In this document: in pieces, positions 27,632-35,431 of the stretch
How positions within the stretch are numbered: the first letter of the stretch is position 1
How the letters are laid out: every line of letters starts with the position of its first letter
Assembly (NCBI GenBank): GCA_937868725.1
Contig: CALMMQ010000047.1
Coordinates: 27,797 to 91,796, forward strand
Reading direction: 5' to 3'
Length of the DNA stretch: 64,000 nucleotides
From: an uncultured Pleomorphomonas sp.
GTDB taxonomy: Bacteria > Pseudomonadota > Alphaproteobacteria > Rhizobiales > Pleomorphomonadaceae
Position numbers and translations under genes: made by a program
The notes under the pieces: generated by a model
Told to the model about the DNA's origin: nothing
Databases searched by the model: none
Seen by the model: only the letters and a program-made list of their open reading frames with translations

Positions 27632-29365
27632 ATGCCCAAGATCATTCGCATCAACATGTCCGACCTCTCGGTCCGCACCGAGGAAACTCCGGCGGAATGG
27701 GCCGGGCTTGGCGGTCGCGCCCTGACATCGACCATCGTCGCCGCCGAAGTGCCGCCGACCTGTCACGCGCTCGGTCCGAGCAACAAGCTGGTGTTCGCCC
27801 CTGGTCTTCTCTCCGGCACCGCCGCCGGCAACGCCGGCCGCATGTCGGCCGGTGCCAAGAGCCCCCTGACCGGCACCATCAAGGAAAGCAATGCTGGCGG
27901 CACCTGCGGCCGCATGCTTGGCCGCCTCGACATCAAGGCGATCATCATCGAGGGTCAGCCGAAGGCTGCCGATACCTGGTACCGGATCGGCATCAGCGGC
28001 GAGAGCGTGGTGATCGAGCCGGAAACCGAAACAGTCGGCATGAACAATTTCGCCGTGCTTGAATCGGTGGCCCGGCGTTACGGCGAGGACAAGGGCGTCA
28101 TCACCCTCGGCAGCGCCGGCGAGAACCTGATGCTGATCTCGAACATCTCGACCCGTGATCCGGAAGGCAAGCTGCGCAGCTTCGGCCGCGGCGGCCTCGG
28201 CGCCGTCATGGGATCGAAGAAGATCAAGTTCATCACCATCGACCAGGAGGGCACGCGCCCGGTGGCGCTGGTGGACCCGGCGGCCTTCAAGGCAGCCAAC
28301 ATGGTGTTCAGCAAGGCACTCAAGGATCACCCGGTTTCCGGTCAGGGCCTGCCGACCTACGGCACCGCCGTTCTGGTCAACATCCTGCATGAAATCGGCG
28401 GCCTGCCGACCCGCAACTTCACATCCGGCCAGTGCGATCATCATGACATGATCTCCGGCGAGCACATGTATGAAACCATCGTGGCGCGTGGCGGCGAGCC
28501 GACGCACGGCTGTTCGCTCGGCTGCATCATCCAGTGTTCGCAGGTTTACAACGACAAGGACGGCAAGTATCTGACGTCTGGCTTTGAGTACGAGACGATC
28601 TGGGCCTACGGTGCCGACTGCCTGATCAACAATCTGGACCTTATCGCCGAGTGCGACAACGTCATGGACGATCTCGGCGTCGACAGTATTGAGACGCCGG
28701 TGATGTTCGGCGTGGCCATGGAAGCCGGCCTGCTCAAGTTCGGCGACGGCACGGAAGTGCTGCGCATGCTGCGCGAGGAGATCGGCAAGGCAACGCCGCT
28801 CGGCCGCATTCTCGGTGGCGGCACCGCCATGGTCGGCAAGACCTACGGCGTCGCCCGCGTGCCCGTCGTCAAGGGTCAAGCCATCCCCGCCTACGATCCA
28901 CGCTCGGTCAAGGGCATCGGCGTCACCTACGCGACGACGACCCAGGGCGCCGACCACACCGCCGGCTACGCGGTGGCCACCAATGTGCTCAACGTCGGTG
29001 GCAAGGTCGATCCGCTCTCCAACGTTGGACAGGTTGAACTGTCTCGCAACCTGCAGATCGCCACCGCCGCCATCGACTCGACCGGTCTCTGCCTGTTCAT
29101 CGCCTTCCCGGCGCTTGACATCGCCGAGTGTCTGCCGGCCGCCGTCGACATGCTGAACGCCCGTTTCGGCACCAAGCTGACGATGGATGACGTGGTTGGG
29201 CTCGGCAAGACCGTGCTGAAGCTCGAGCACGAGTTCAACCTCAAGGCCGGCATCGGCCCCGAGCAGGACCGCCTGCCGGAATTCTTCGAACTCGAGGCCA
29301 TTGCCCCCCACAACGTCAAGTGGGACATGGATCAGAAGGAACTTGAGACGTTCTGGAACTTCTGA
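27632..29365 (+). CDS. aor: Tungsten-type aldehyde:ferredoxin oxidoreductase family protein
   Basis: This 577-residue cytoplasmic enzyme belongs to the AOR family, which oxidises aldehydes to acids (or the reverse) at a tungsten bis-pyranopterin centre beside a [4Fe-4S] cluster. Visible landmarks are GLGGRALTS near residue 26, KSPLTGTIKESNAGG (about 76-90), SFGRGGLGAVMGSKKIKF (about 183-200), YDPRSVKGIGVTYATTTQGA (421-440) and IDSTGLCLF. Candidate cluster ligands are Cys294, 298, 302 and 487. The first three are spaced C-x3-C-x3-C rather than the C-x2-C-x3-C of the Pyrococcus enzyme as I recall it. GGAGG precedes the ATG at 27632. It heads an operon running to moeA. The substrate is unknown. 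Confidence 0.9.
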   Translation: MPKIIRINMSDLSVRTEETPAEWAGLGGRALTSTIVAAEVPPTCHALGPSNKLVFAPGLLSGTAAGNAGRMSAGAKSPLTGTIKESNAGGTCGRMLGRLDIKAIIIEGQPKAADTWYRIGISGESVVIEPETETVGMNNFAVLESVARRYGEDKGVITLGSAGENLMLISNISTRDPEGKLRSFGRGGLGAVMGSKKIKFITIDQEGTRPVALVDPAAFKAANMVFSKALKDHPVSGQGLPTYGTAVLVNILHEIGGLPTRNFTSGQCDHHDMISGEHMYETIVARGGEPTHGCSLGCIIQCSQVYNDKDGKYLTSGFEYETIWAYGADCLINNLDLIAECDNVMDDLGVDSIETPVMFGVAMEAGLLKFGDGTEVLRMLREEIGKATPLGRILGGGTAMVGKTYGVARVPVVKGQAIPAYDPRSVKGIGVTYATTTQGADHTAGYAVATNVLNVGGKVDPLSNVGQVELSRNLQIATAAIDSTGLCLFIAFPALDIAECLPAAVDMLNARFGTKLTMDDVVGLGKTVLKLEHEFNLKAGIGPEQDRLPEFFELEAIAPHNVKWDMDQKELETFWNF

Positions 29366-29378
29366 GCAGGGACAAGGC

Positions 29379-29603
29379 ATGCAGATTACCATCAAGCTGT
29401 TCGCGAACTTTCGTGAGAACCGCTTCAAGGAAGCTCGGCGGGACTACCCGTCGGGCACGACGATCGGCGATGTCGCGACCGGCCTTGAGATCGAGCATGG
29501 GCTGATCGGCATGATCTTCGTTCACGGGCGGGCCGCTGAGCTCGACCGTGAACTCCAGGATGGCGACGTTCTGGCACTGTTCCCTCTTCTCGGAGGGGGG
29601 TAG
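29379..29603 (+). CDS. MoaD/ThiS-family sulfur carrier with Gly-Gly end
   Basis: This 74-residue beta-grasp protein ends LLGGG, keeping the C-terminal Gly-Gly that is adenylated and thiocarboxylated in MoaD and ThiS. Other family features are KLFANFRENRF near the start and ELQDGDVLALFPLL before the tail. It lies 13 bp after aor and just before a MoeB/ThiF-like gene, so it most likely delivers sulfur to the pterin dithiolene of the AOR cofactor. No moaE is nearby, so it may replace or share the housekeeping MoaD. Confidence 0.85.
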   Translation: MQITIKLFANFRENRFKEARRDYPSGTTIGDVATGLEIEHGLIGMIFVHGRAAELDRELQDGDVLALFPLLGGG

Positions 29604-29703
29604 GCTCTGGATTAACTTCCTCCTTGGCGGGAAGCCCGCCCCTGGCGCGAGGGATGTGCCCCCAACATATCCTTCGTGGCAGTACAGTGTCGGAATGAAC
29701 GTC

Positions 29704-29730
29704 GAGGAGGCCCGCGATCCGGGCCTCCTC
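29704..29730 (+). promoter_or_regulatory. 11-bp perfect hairpin between the moaD-like and moeB-like genes
   Basis: GAGGAGGCCCG (29704-29714) and CGGGCCTCCTC (29720-29730) pair perfectly around the loop CGATC. No T-run follows. It sits in the only sizeable gap (165 bp) within the aor operon and may adjust the ratio of the aor-moaD part to the downstream part. Confidence 0.6.
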
Positions 29731-29768
29731 AGTCGCGTCTGCGCCAATCCCGTCAGGAGAAGGCTATC

Positions 29769-30527
29769 GTGCTGTCAAAACTGGAGATTGATCGCTACAG
29801 TCGGCACATTCTGTTGCGCGAGGTAGGCGGTACCGGCCAGCAGAAGCTCAAGGCCGCGCGGGTGCTGTGCGTCGGGGCCGGGGGCCTCGGCTCGCCCGTC
29901 ATCGAGTATCTGGCCGCCGCCGGCGTCGGGACGCTCGGTTTGGTCGATGACGACCGGGTGAGCCTCTCCAACCTGCAGCGGCAGGTCATCCACTCCACGG
30001 CCAAAGTCGATCAGCTCAAGGTATTCAGCGCTGCCGAGCGCGTCGATGCTCTCAACCCCAACGTCAAGGTCGAACTGCACCCGGTTCGCCTCGGCGCCGA
30101 CAATGCCCAGAAGCTGGTCGAGCGCTACGATATAGTCGTCGACGGCACGGACAACTTCCCGACGCGCTTTCTAGTGGCCGACACGGCTTACGCCCTCCGC
30201 AAGCCGCTGGTGACGGCCGGCGTGCTGGAGTTCTACGGTTCGCTGACGACGCTGCTGCCTTTCGCCACGGGCGCCAACGGAGAGAGCAACCCGAGCTGGC
30301 GCTGCCTGATGCCGCGCGAGCCGGATACGGCGGCGCTGACCTGTTCGCAGGTTGGCATTCTCGGCGCTGTCGTCGGTGTGCTTGGCACGCTCGCCGCCTG
30401 CGAAGTGCTCAAGCTGATTACCGGCGTCGGCGAGCCGCTGATTGGCCGACTGCTGATGGTCGATGTCCGCGACATGGCGTTCGACATCGTCGACTACAAG
30501 CGAAATCCGGCGTCTCCCGCCTTTTGA
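29769..30527 (+). CDS. MoeB/ThiF-like E1 enzyme lacking most zinc cysteines
   Basis: This 252-residue protein has the adenylating fold of MoeB and ThiF, with nucleotide loop VGAGGLGSPV (about 36-44), LVDDDRVSLSNLQRQ (58-72), DGTDNFPTRFLVAD (125-138) and TCSQVGILG (191-199). It would adenylate the C-terminal Gly of a MoaD/ThiS partner. Canonical members hold zinc with two C-x2-C pairs. Here the first pair reads PSWRCLMP, with one Cys, and the second is replaced in the tail RNPASPAF. GTG at 29769 is chosen for the fold start and AGGAG upstream. It is the third gene of the aor operon. Confidence 0.82.
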   Translation: MLSKLEIDRYSRHILLREVGGTGQQKLKAARVLCVGAGGLGSPVIEYLAAAGVGTLGLVDDDRVSLSNLQRQVIHSTAKVDQLKVFSAAERVDALNPNVKVELHPVRLGADNAQKLVERYDIVVDGTDNFPTRFLVADTAYALRKPLVTAGVLEFYGSLTTLLPFATGANGESNPSWRCLMPREPDTAALTCSQVGILGAVVGVLGTLAACEVLKLITGVGEPLIGRLLMVDVRDMAFDIVDYKRNPASPAF

Positions 30528-30545
30528 GAGGATTGGGGAAAGCCC

Positions 30546-30899
30546 ATGGCCAGACAGATCGAGCTTATCGCCTTCATGGGACTGCGGACGCTGTTCAAGG
30601 AACGAGGCTGGTCGATTCCGCATTTTCTGGAACTGGAGGCGGACATGACTGGCGCGGAGCTCCTACGCTTTCTGTCCATCAATGGCGACAAGGTCGAGTC
30701 GCTGATCGTCAACCGGTCGGCCATCGCCGTGGAAGACGCGGTTATCCATCCCGGCGACCGCGTGGCTCTTGTCCCGCCCGGCGTGCCCGGCCCGCATCGA
30801 CTGTTGCTCGGCATTCACGGTCAGGCCAAACCCTCTCAGCCCTTCGGGCTGTCCTACGCCGCCGCCCCCACGGCACCTGACGAAAGGCGCAAGGAATGA
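30546..30899 (+). CDS. Second MoaD/ThiS-like protein, without Gly-Gly end
   Basis: The 117-residue product has a beta-grasp core (MTGAELLRFLSINGDKVESL, IHPGDRVALVPPGVPGP). In place of the C-terminal Gly-Gly it has PGPHRLLLGIHG and then a disordered-looking tail of about 28 residues. Such proteins with PPGxPGPxR are, from memory, regular companions of AOR genes. Without the terminal glycines it probably does not carry sulfur, so a role as an adaptor or AOR-maturation factor is inferred. It overlaps the following Fe-S gene by 4 bp. Confidence 0.72.
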   Translation: MARQIELIAFMGLRTLFKERGWSIPHFLELEADMTGAELLRFLSINGDKVESLIVNRSAIAVEDAVIHPGDRVALVPPGVPGPHRLLLGIHGQAKPSQPFGLSYAAAPTAPDERRKE

Positions 30900-32392
30900 A
30901 CTTCGACAAGCCTGAGGCGCTCGCCAAGGCGGTGATGACAACCTGCGTCAACTGCGACCAGTGCCGGGAGCTGATGGAAGACGCGCCTTGCCAGTATTTT
31001 CCCCGCCTGTTCAACCTGGCCGACCGGGCGAAAGCGGGCGGCGCGCCGGTTTCCGCCAGGGATCTCGCCGATCTGGTCGATCTCTGCAATGCCTGCGGCC
31101 AGTGCCCCTGTCGCCCGGTACAGATCGACATCCGCAGGGCCAAGGATGCCTTCGTCGAGCGCGACGGCCTGCCGACGGCGGTCCGTTTCATCGAGAATGT
31201 CGAACTGGTCGGCAAGGCTTGCGGCACGTTCCCGGCACTGACCAACCTTATTCTGGACGCGCCAGCCCTCGGCCGTCTGGCGCGGCGCATCGTCGGCGTC
31301 CACCCCGAGCGCAAGATGCCGAAGTTCCCGCGCGACCGGCTGGCGCGCTGGATCTTCCGGCGCGGCCTCGATCGCCCGCGTCCCGCCGCGGGGCGCAAGG
31401 TCGCCTACTTCGTCGGCTGCACGGCCCGCTACCTCTTTCCCGACGTCGCCAAGGCAACAGTCGAAGTTCTTGAACGCAACGGCATTTCCGTCTACGTGCC
31501 GGAGCAGAAATGCTGCGGCATGCCGAGTTTTCTCGAAGGTGACCAACCGTTCACCTCCAGGCTGGCCGACACCAACTTGCCGGTTCTCAGGCAGTGCATT
31601 GACGACGGCTACGATATCGTCTCCGCCTGCCCGACCTGCTCGTTCATGTTCAAGTCAATTCTGACGCGCGACGCCCAGTTCTCGCCGGCTTTCCGCGACC
31701 GCATTCGCGCGCTGGGGAAAGCTCTCGGCGACGACACGAACGCCATCCGCGACCAGCTCGTGGCCGAGCTGAACGCGCCGACGGGCCGGAGCAGCAGCGC
31801 TGCCGTCAGCTTTACGCAAGCCTGGGTCATCAACTACAATCTTGGCCTGCACGCGGAGAGCGACAAGGGCGATGTCGGCTACTTCAGTTCGCGTGACGCC
31901 AACCAGCGCATCAAGGTTGCCTCGCATGTCTTCGAGTTGGGCGAATACCTGCGCGATCTCGACAAGGATGGCGCCCTAAACATGCCGGCAACGGCGCCGG
32001 TCGACAGGCTCGCCTATTTCCCGCCTTGCCACCTGCGGGAACAAGCGATGGGCAAGCCATGGCTGGAGCTTCTCGGCCGCCTTCCCGAAGCCGACGTCGC
32101 GCCGGTCGGCAGGCCGCTGGACTGCTGCGGTCTTGGCGGCATCATGGGCTTCAAGACCAACTTCCACGCTGCGTCGCTGGCCATGGGGCGCGGCTTGATC
32201 GACCGGATCGCCGCCGCCGCGCCCGACCGGATCGTCACCGAATGCCTGGCTTGCCGCTTGCAGTTTACCCAGATGCAGGCCAAGCCGGTTGTGCATCCGG
32301 TGGAACTTCTGGCCGACGCTTACCGTGCCGAGGCGGCGCCGGGGAAAGCGAATGACCGTAGCAGCGGCCTGCGGCAACGCCTGAGCCCGTAA
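30896..32392 (+). CDS. GlpC/HdrD-like Fe-S oxidoreductase
   Basis: This 498-residue cytoplasmic protein starts with two ferredoxin-like cysteine clusters (C17-x2-C20-x2-C23 and C64-x2-C67-x2-C70-x-C72). Two CCG domains follow, seen as YFVGCTARY with EQKCCGMPSF, and YFPPCHLRE with LDCCGLGGIMG. These cysteine-rich domains occur in HdrB/HdrD, GlpC and lactate-oxidising complexes. Next to aor, the obvious role is taking electrons from the tungsten enzyme and passing them to a quinone, disulfide or other acceptor. No membrane segment or flavin motif is seen, so the final acceptor is unclear. It overlaps the preceding gene by 4 bp. Confidence 0.82.
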   Translation: MNFDKPEALAKAVMTTCVNCDQCRELMEDAPCQYFPRLFNLADRAKAGGAPVSARDLADLVDLCNACGQCPCRPVQIDIRRAKDAFVERDGLPTAVRFIENVELVGKACGTFPALTNLILDAPALGRLARRIVGVHPERKMPKFPRDRLARWIFRRGLDRPRPAAGRKVAYFVGCTARYLFPDVAKATVEVLERNGISVYVPEQKCCGMPSFLEGDQPFTSRLADTNLPVLRQCIDDGYDIVSACPTCSFMFKSILTRDAQFSPAFRDRIRALGKALGDDTNAIRDQLVAELNAPTGRSSSAAVSFTQAWVINYNLGLHAESDKGDVGYFSSRDANQRIKVASHVFELGEYLRDLDKDGALNMPATAPVDRLAYFPPCHLREQAMGKPWLELLGRLPEADVAPVGRPLDCCGLGGIMGFKTNFHAASLAMGRGLIDRIAAAAPDRIVTECLACRLQFTQMQAKPVVHPVELLADAYRAEAAPGKANDRSSGLRQRLSP

Positions 32393-32419
32393 AATGTCTT
32401 GAAAACTGGAGACAGGACC

Positions 32420-33673
32420 ATGGTGCAGCTGAGTTCGGATGCCTTCGCCTTCGGTGGCGATCTGATGCCGGTGCACGCGGCGCTGGCGCTGGTGGTGGAG
32501 ACCATTCCGCCCGTGCCGGAAACCGAGCGCGTGCCGCTGGTCGAGGCTGACGGTCGCTTTCTCGCCGCCGACGTCTTCGCCCCGGTCAATCTGCCGGTGT
32601 TCGACAACACCGCCGTCGACGGCTATGCCGTCGCCCACGCTTCCCTCAACGCCGGCGTGGTCACCGTACTGCCGGTCGGCGCCCGCATCGCCGCCGGCCA
32701 AGCGGCGAGCGGCAGCGTTGCCGCCGATACGGCGGCGCGCATTTTCACCGGCGCGCCGATGCCGCCGGGAACCGATACCGTGTTCATGCAGGAGGATGTC
32801 GTCGTGCGCGACGACGGCCGGGTCGAACTGCCGCCGGGCCTAGAGAAAGGCGCCAACTGCCGGCCGAAGGGCGAGGACATCGCCATCGGCAGCGTCGCCG
32901 TGCCGGCGGGGCGCCGCCTTGAGCCGCGGGATATCGCCCTGCTGGCGGCCCTCGGCGTCACCGATTGCGCGGTGCGGCGGCGGCCACGGGTGGCCGTGTT
33001 CTCGACCGGCGACGAGCTGCGCAACCCCGGCGAGGCACTGGGAGAAGCTGCCATCTACGATTCCAACCGCTTCTCGCTGATGGCCATGCTGAAGCGGGCC
33101 GGCGCCGTGGTGACCGACCTCGGCATTCTCGCCGACGACCGCGACATCACCGCCAGCCGGCTCGAAGACGCCGCGGGCCAGCACGATCTGGTCCTCACCT
33201 CGGGCGGCGTTTCCACCGGCGAGGAAGATCACGTGCGGGCGGCCATTGCCGCGCGGGGCTCGATCGTGTTCTGGCGGCTCGGCATCAAGCCCGGCCGCCC
33301 CGTCGCCATGGGCATCATCAACGGCACACCGCTGATCGGCCTGCCCGGCAATCCGGTCGCCGTGTTCGTGACCTTCGCCCACGTGCTGCGGCCGCTGGTG
33401 ACGGCGCTGGCCGGCGGCAAGCCGGTGCCGCCGGTGGCCATGACCGTCCAGGCCGGCTTCGACTATGCCAAGAAGCCCGGCCGGCGCGAATACGTCCGGG
33501 TTTCTCTCGAGCAGCGCCACGGCGTCACGCTGGCCCTCAAGTATCCGGTCGATGGCGCCGGCGTGCTGACGTCGCTGACCCGGACGGACGGCATGGTCGA
33601 ACTACCCGAAGACTGTACCTCGGTCTGCGCTGGCGACGCCGTGTCGTTCTTTGCCTACAGCCAGCTGATCTGA
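32420..33673 (+). CDS. moeA: MoeA, molybdopterin molybdenum/tungsten transferase
   Basis: This 417-residue protein carries all MoeA landmarks: FDNTAVDGYAV, FTGAPMPPGTD, KGANCRPKGEDI, FSTGDEL, LTSGGVSTGEED, LGIKPGRPVAMG and GLPGNPVAVF. MoeA inserts the metal oxyanion into adenylylated molybdopterin. In this operon, beside aor and a tungstate importer, it may work with tungsten. The start has GGAG 8 bp upstream; a TTG 21 bp earlier is unlikely. Two further MoeA-like proteins lie in the same island, but this is the only standard one. Confidence 0.93.
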   Translation: MVQLSSDAFAFGGDLMPVHAALALVVETIPPVPETERVPLVEADGRFLAADVFAPVNLPVFDNTAVDGYAVAHASLNAGVVTVLPVGARIAAGQAASGSVAADTAARIFTGAPMPPGTDTVFMQEDVVVRDDGRVELPPGLEKGANCRPKGEDIAIGSVAVPAGRRLEPRDIALLAALGVTDCAVRRRPRVAVFSTGDELRNPGEALGEAAIYDSNRFSLMAMLKRAGAVVTDLGILADDRDITASRLEDAAGQHDLVLTSGGVSTGEEDHVRAAIAARGSIVFWRLGIKPGRPVAMGIINGTPLIGLPGNPVAVFVTFAHVLRPLVTALAGGKPVPPVAMTVQAGFDYAKKPGRREYVRVSLEQRHGVTLALKYPVDGAGVLTSLTRTDGMVELPEDCTSVCAGDAVSFFAYSQLI

Positions 33674-33959
33674 AGCCCGGTCGCTATCAAATCCGGTCGC
33701 CGCTGCCGCTCTCGCGGCGCGGTTTGACTGCATTTCAGCACGCCCTACGTTATATAATAAAAGTTATATCGGCCTGTTGGCCGTATTTATTGAAAGCCGT
33801 CTGATAAGCTACGACTATCGTATACTTATTTTATCATGTTGATCTGTGTCATGTAATGCGGCTATGAGCCGGTATATTTCTGACACTTGTTACTGAGACG
33901 CGAAATGGTCGTTACCAATTTGCTATCAGATCACAAGCTAAATAGATGCAAAGAGCGAC
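33674..33959. other. AT-rich promoter region of tupBCA
   Basis: This 286-bp gap is clearly AT-rich against its neighbours and contains no gene. It carries the ATATAA/TTATAT repeat at 33752-33769 and further AT-rich promoter-like hexamers (GTATAC, TTATTTTATC). It separates the aor-moeA operon from tupBCA. Confidence 0.6.
33752..33769. promoter_or_regulatory. Candidate ModE-like site upstream of tupB
   Basis: ATATAA (33752-33757) and TTATAT (33764-33769) form an inverted repeat with a 6-bp spacer, set in CGTTATATA, the typical left half of ModE boxes. It has the same spacer length as the site upstream of aor but differs in its inner bases. It lies about 190 bp before tupB. Confidence 0.4.
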
Positions 33960-34670
33960 ATGTTGCAAGATGCGACACTTTTATCATTCATTGCTTCACT
34001 CTTGAGTGGTGAAGGTGGAGAATTCTATCGAATTATCCTACTTTCCCTTGAGGTTACCGTGACCGCCGTCACTTGTGCCGGTATTGTTGGCCTGCCGATC
34101 GGGGCGGCATTGGCACTGGCTCGTTTCCCCGGCAGGACGGCAATCATCGTCATTGTCAACACGCTGATGGGCTTTCCACCCGTCGTTGCCGGCTTGGCAA
34201 TTTTCCTGCTGCTGTCGCGCTCCGGTCCGCTGGGCGGCTTCGGGCTGCTGTTCACGCCGCAGGCCATGATGATCGCCCAGTTCGTGCTGGTGCTGCCCAT
34301 CATCGTTGCCCTGTCGCGCCAGACGATCGAAGACCTTTGGACGGAATACCGTGATCACCTGACGTCGCTCGGCGCCAACCGGCTGAGATCCATTCCGACA
34401 TTGCTTTGGGATGGCCGCTTCTCGCTGGTCACCACCATGCTGGCCGGACTTGGCCGCGCCAGCGCCGAAGTGGGGGCGATCCTGATCGTCGGTGGCAACA
34501 TCGCCGGCTTCACGCGCACCATGACGACGTCGATCGCCCTTGAGACGTCCAAGGGTGATCTCGCCCTGGCCATGGCCCTTGGCATCGTCCTCATGAGCCT
34601 GACGCTGGCCATCAACGGTCTTGCCTATGGCATCTCGCGCGTCGGCGCTCGCTTTACCGGGAGAGCGTGA
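33960..34670 (+). CDS. tupB: Tungstate ABC transporter permease
   Basis: This 236-residue inner-membrane protein has about five or six membrane helices (LEVTVTAVTCAGIVGLPIG, FPPVVAGLAIFLLLS, LVLPIIVALSRQTI and others). The EAA-like loop is near LTSLGANRLRSIPTLLWDGR. The order tupB-tupC-tupA and the nature of the binding protein identify it as the TupABC permease, which imports tungstate. It overlaps tupC by one base (TGATG). Its ribosome-binding site is weak (AAGAGCGAC). Confidence 0.85.
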   Translation: MLQDATLLSFIASLLSGEGGEFYRIILLSLEVTVTAVTCAGIVGLPIGAALALARFPGRTAIIVIVNTLMGFPPVVAGLAIFLLLSRSGPLGGFGLLFTPQAMMIAQFVLVLPIIVALSRQTIEDLWTEYRDHLTSLGANRLRSIPTLLWDGRFSLVTTMLAGLGRASAEVGAILIVGGNIAGFTRTMTTSIALETSKGDLALAMALGIVLMSLTLAINGLAYGISRVGARFTGRA

Positions 34671-35398
34671 TGCGCGACACCGCCTCGATGCTGCCGCTCG
34701 TCGTGCGCGACCTCCGCCTCGAACTGGACGGTCGCGTCCTGCTCGATGTTCCCACAGTCAGGATTCAGAACCGGCGCCGCACCGTCGTGCTCGGCCCGAA
34801 TGGAGCCGGCAAGACACTGTTCCTCAAGGTCTGTCACGGTCTGATCGCACCAACATCTGGAACCATGACCTATACCGGTGCCCGACCGCCGAGCGAGATC
34901 AGGCGCAAGCAAGGCATGGTCTTCCAGAAGCCAGTGATGTTGCGGCGCTCGGTCCGGTCCAACGTCACCCATGCGCTCGCCCTGGCCGGTGTTGGTTGGT
35001 CCGAGCGCCAGCGGATCGCCAGCGAGACGATCGCTCAGTTTGGACTGACGGCCCTCGCCAATCAGCCGGCCCGCGTGCTGTCGGGTGGAGAACAGCAGCG
35101 CCTCGCCATCGCGCGCGCCGCCAGCCTCGATCCGGACCTGCTGTTTCTCGACGAGCCGACTTCGGCGCTCGATCCGACTGCCAGCCGGCAAATCGAGGAG
35201 ATGCTGGACTTCCTGCATGGGCGCGGTGTCAGCATGGTCCTGACCACGCACGACCTCGGTTTGGCCCGGCGGTTCGCCGACGTCGTCCTGTTTTTCCACA
35301 ATGGCCGCCTTGTCGAGGAAGACGAGGCCAAAAACTTCTTTTCCGCCCCCAGCAGTCCCGAAGCTCAGGCTTTTCTGGAGAACCGACTGTTCTGGTAA
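34670..35398 (+). CDS. tupC: Tungstate ABC transporter ATPase
   Basis: This 242-residue cytoplasmic ATPase has Walker A GPNGAGKT, the signature LSGGEQQRLAIARAAS, Walker B LLFLDEPTSALDPT and H-loop TTHDLGLARRF. It lacks the C-terminal TOBE domain typical of the molybdate ATPase ModC, consistent with a tungstate-type system. ATG at 34670 overlaps the tupB stop and has GGGAGAG upstream; a GTG three bases earlier is a less likely start. Confidence 0.87.
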   Translation: MRDTASMLPLVVRDLRLELDGRVLLDVPTVRIQNRRRTVVLGPNGAGKTLFLKVCHGLIAPTSGTMTYTGARPPSEIRRKQGMVFQKPVMLRRSVRSNVTHALALAGVGWSERQRIASETIAQFGLTALANQPARVLSGGEQQRLAIARAASLDPDLLFLDEPTSALDPTASRQIEEMLDFLHGRGVSMVLTTHDLGLARRFADVVLFFHNGRLVEEDEAKNFFSAPSSPEAQAFLENRLFW

Positions 35399-35431
35399 AC
35401 GCCCTCTGATAACCTGAAACTGGAGGAACTC

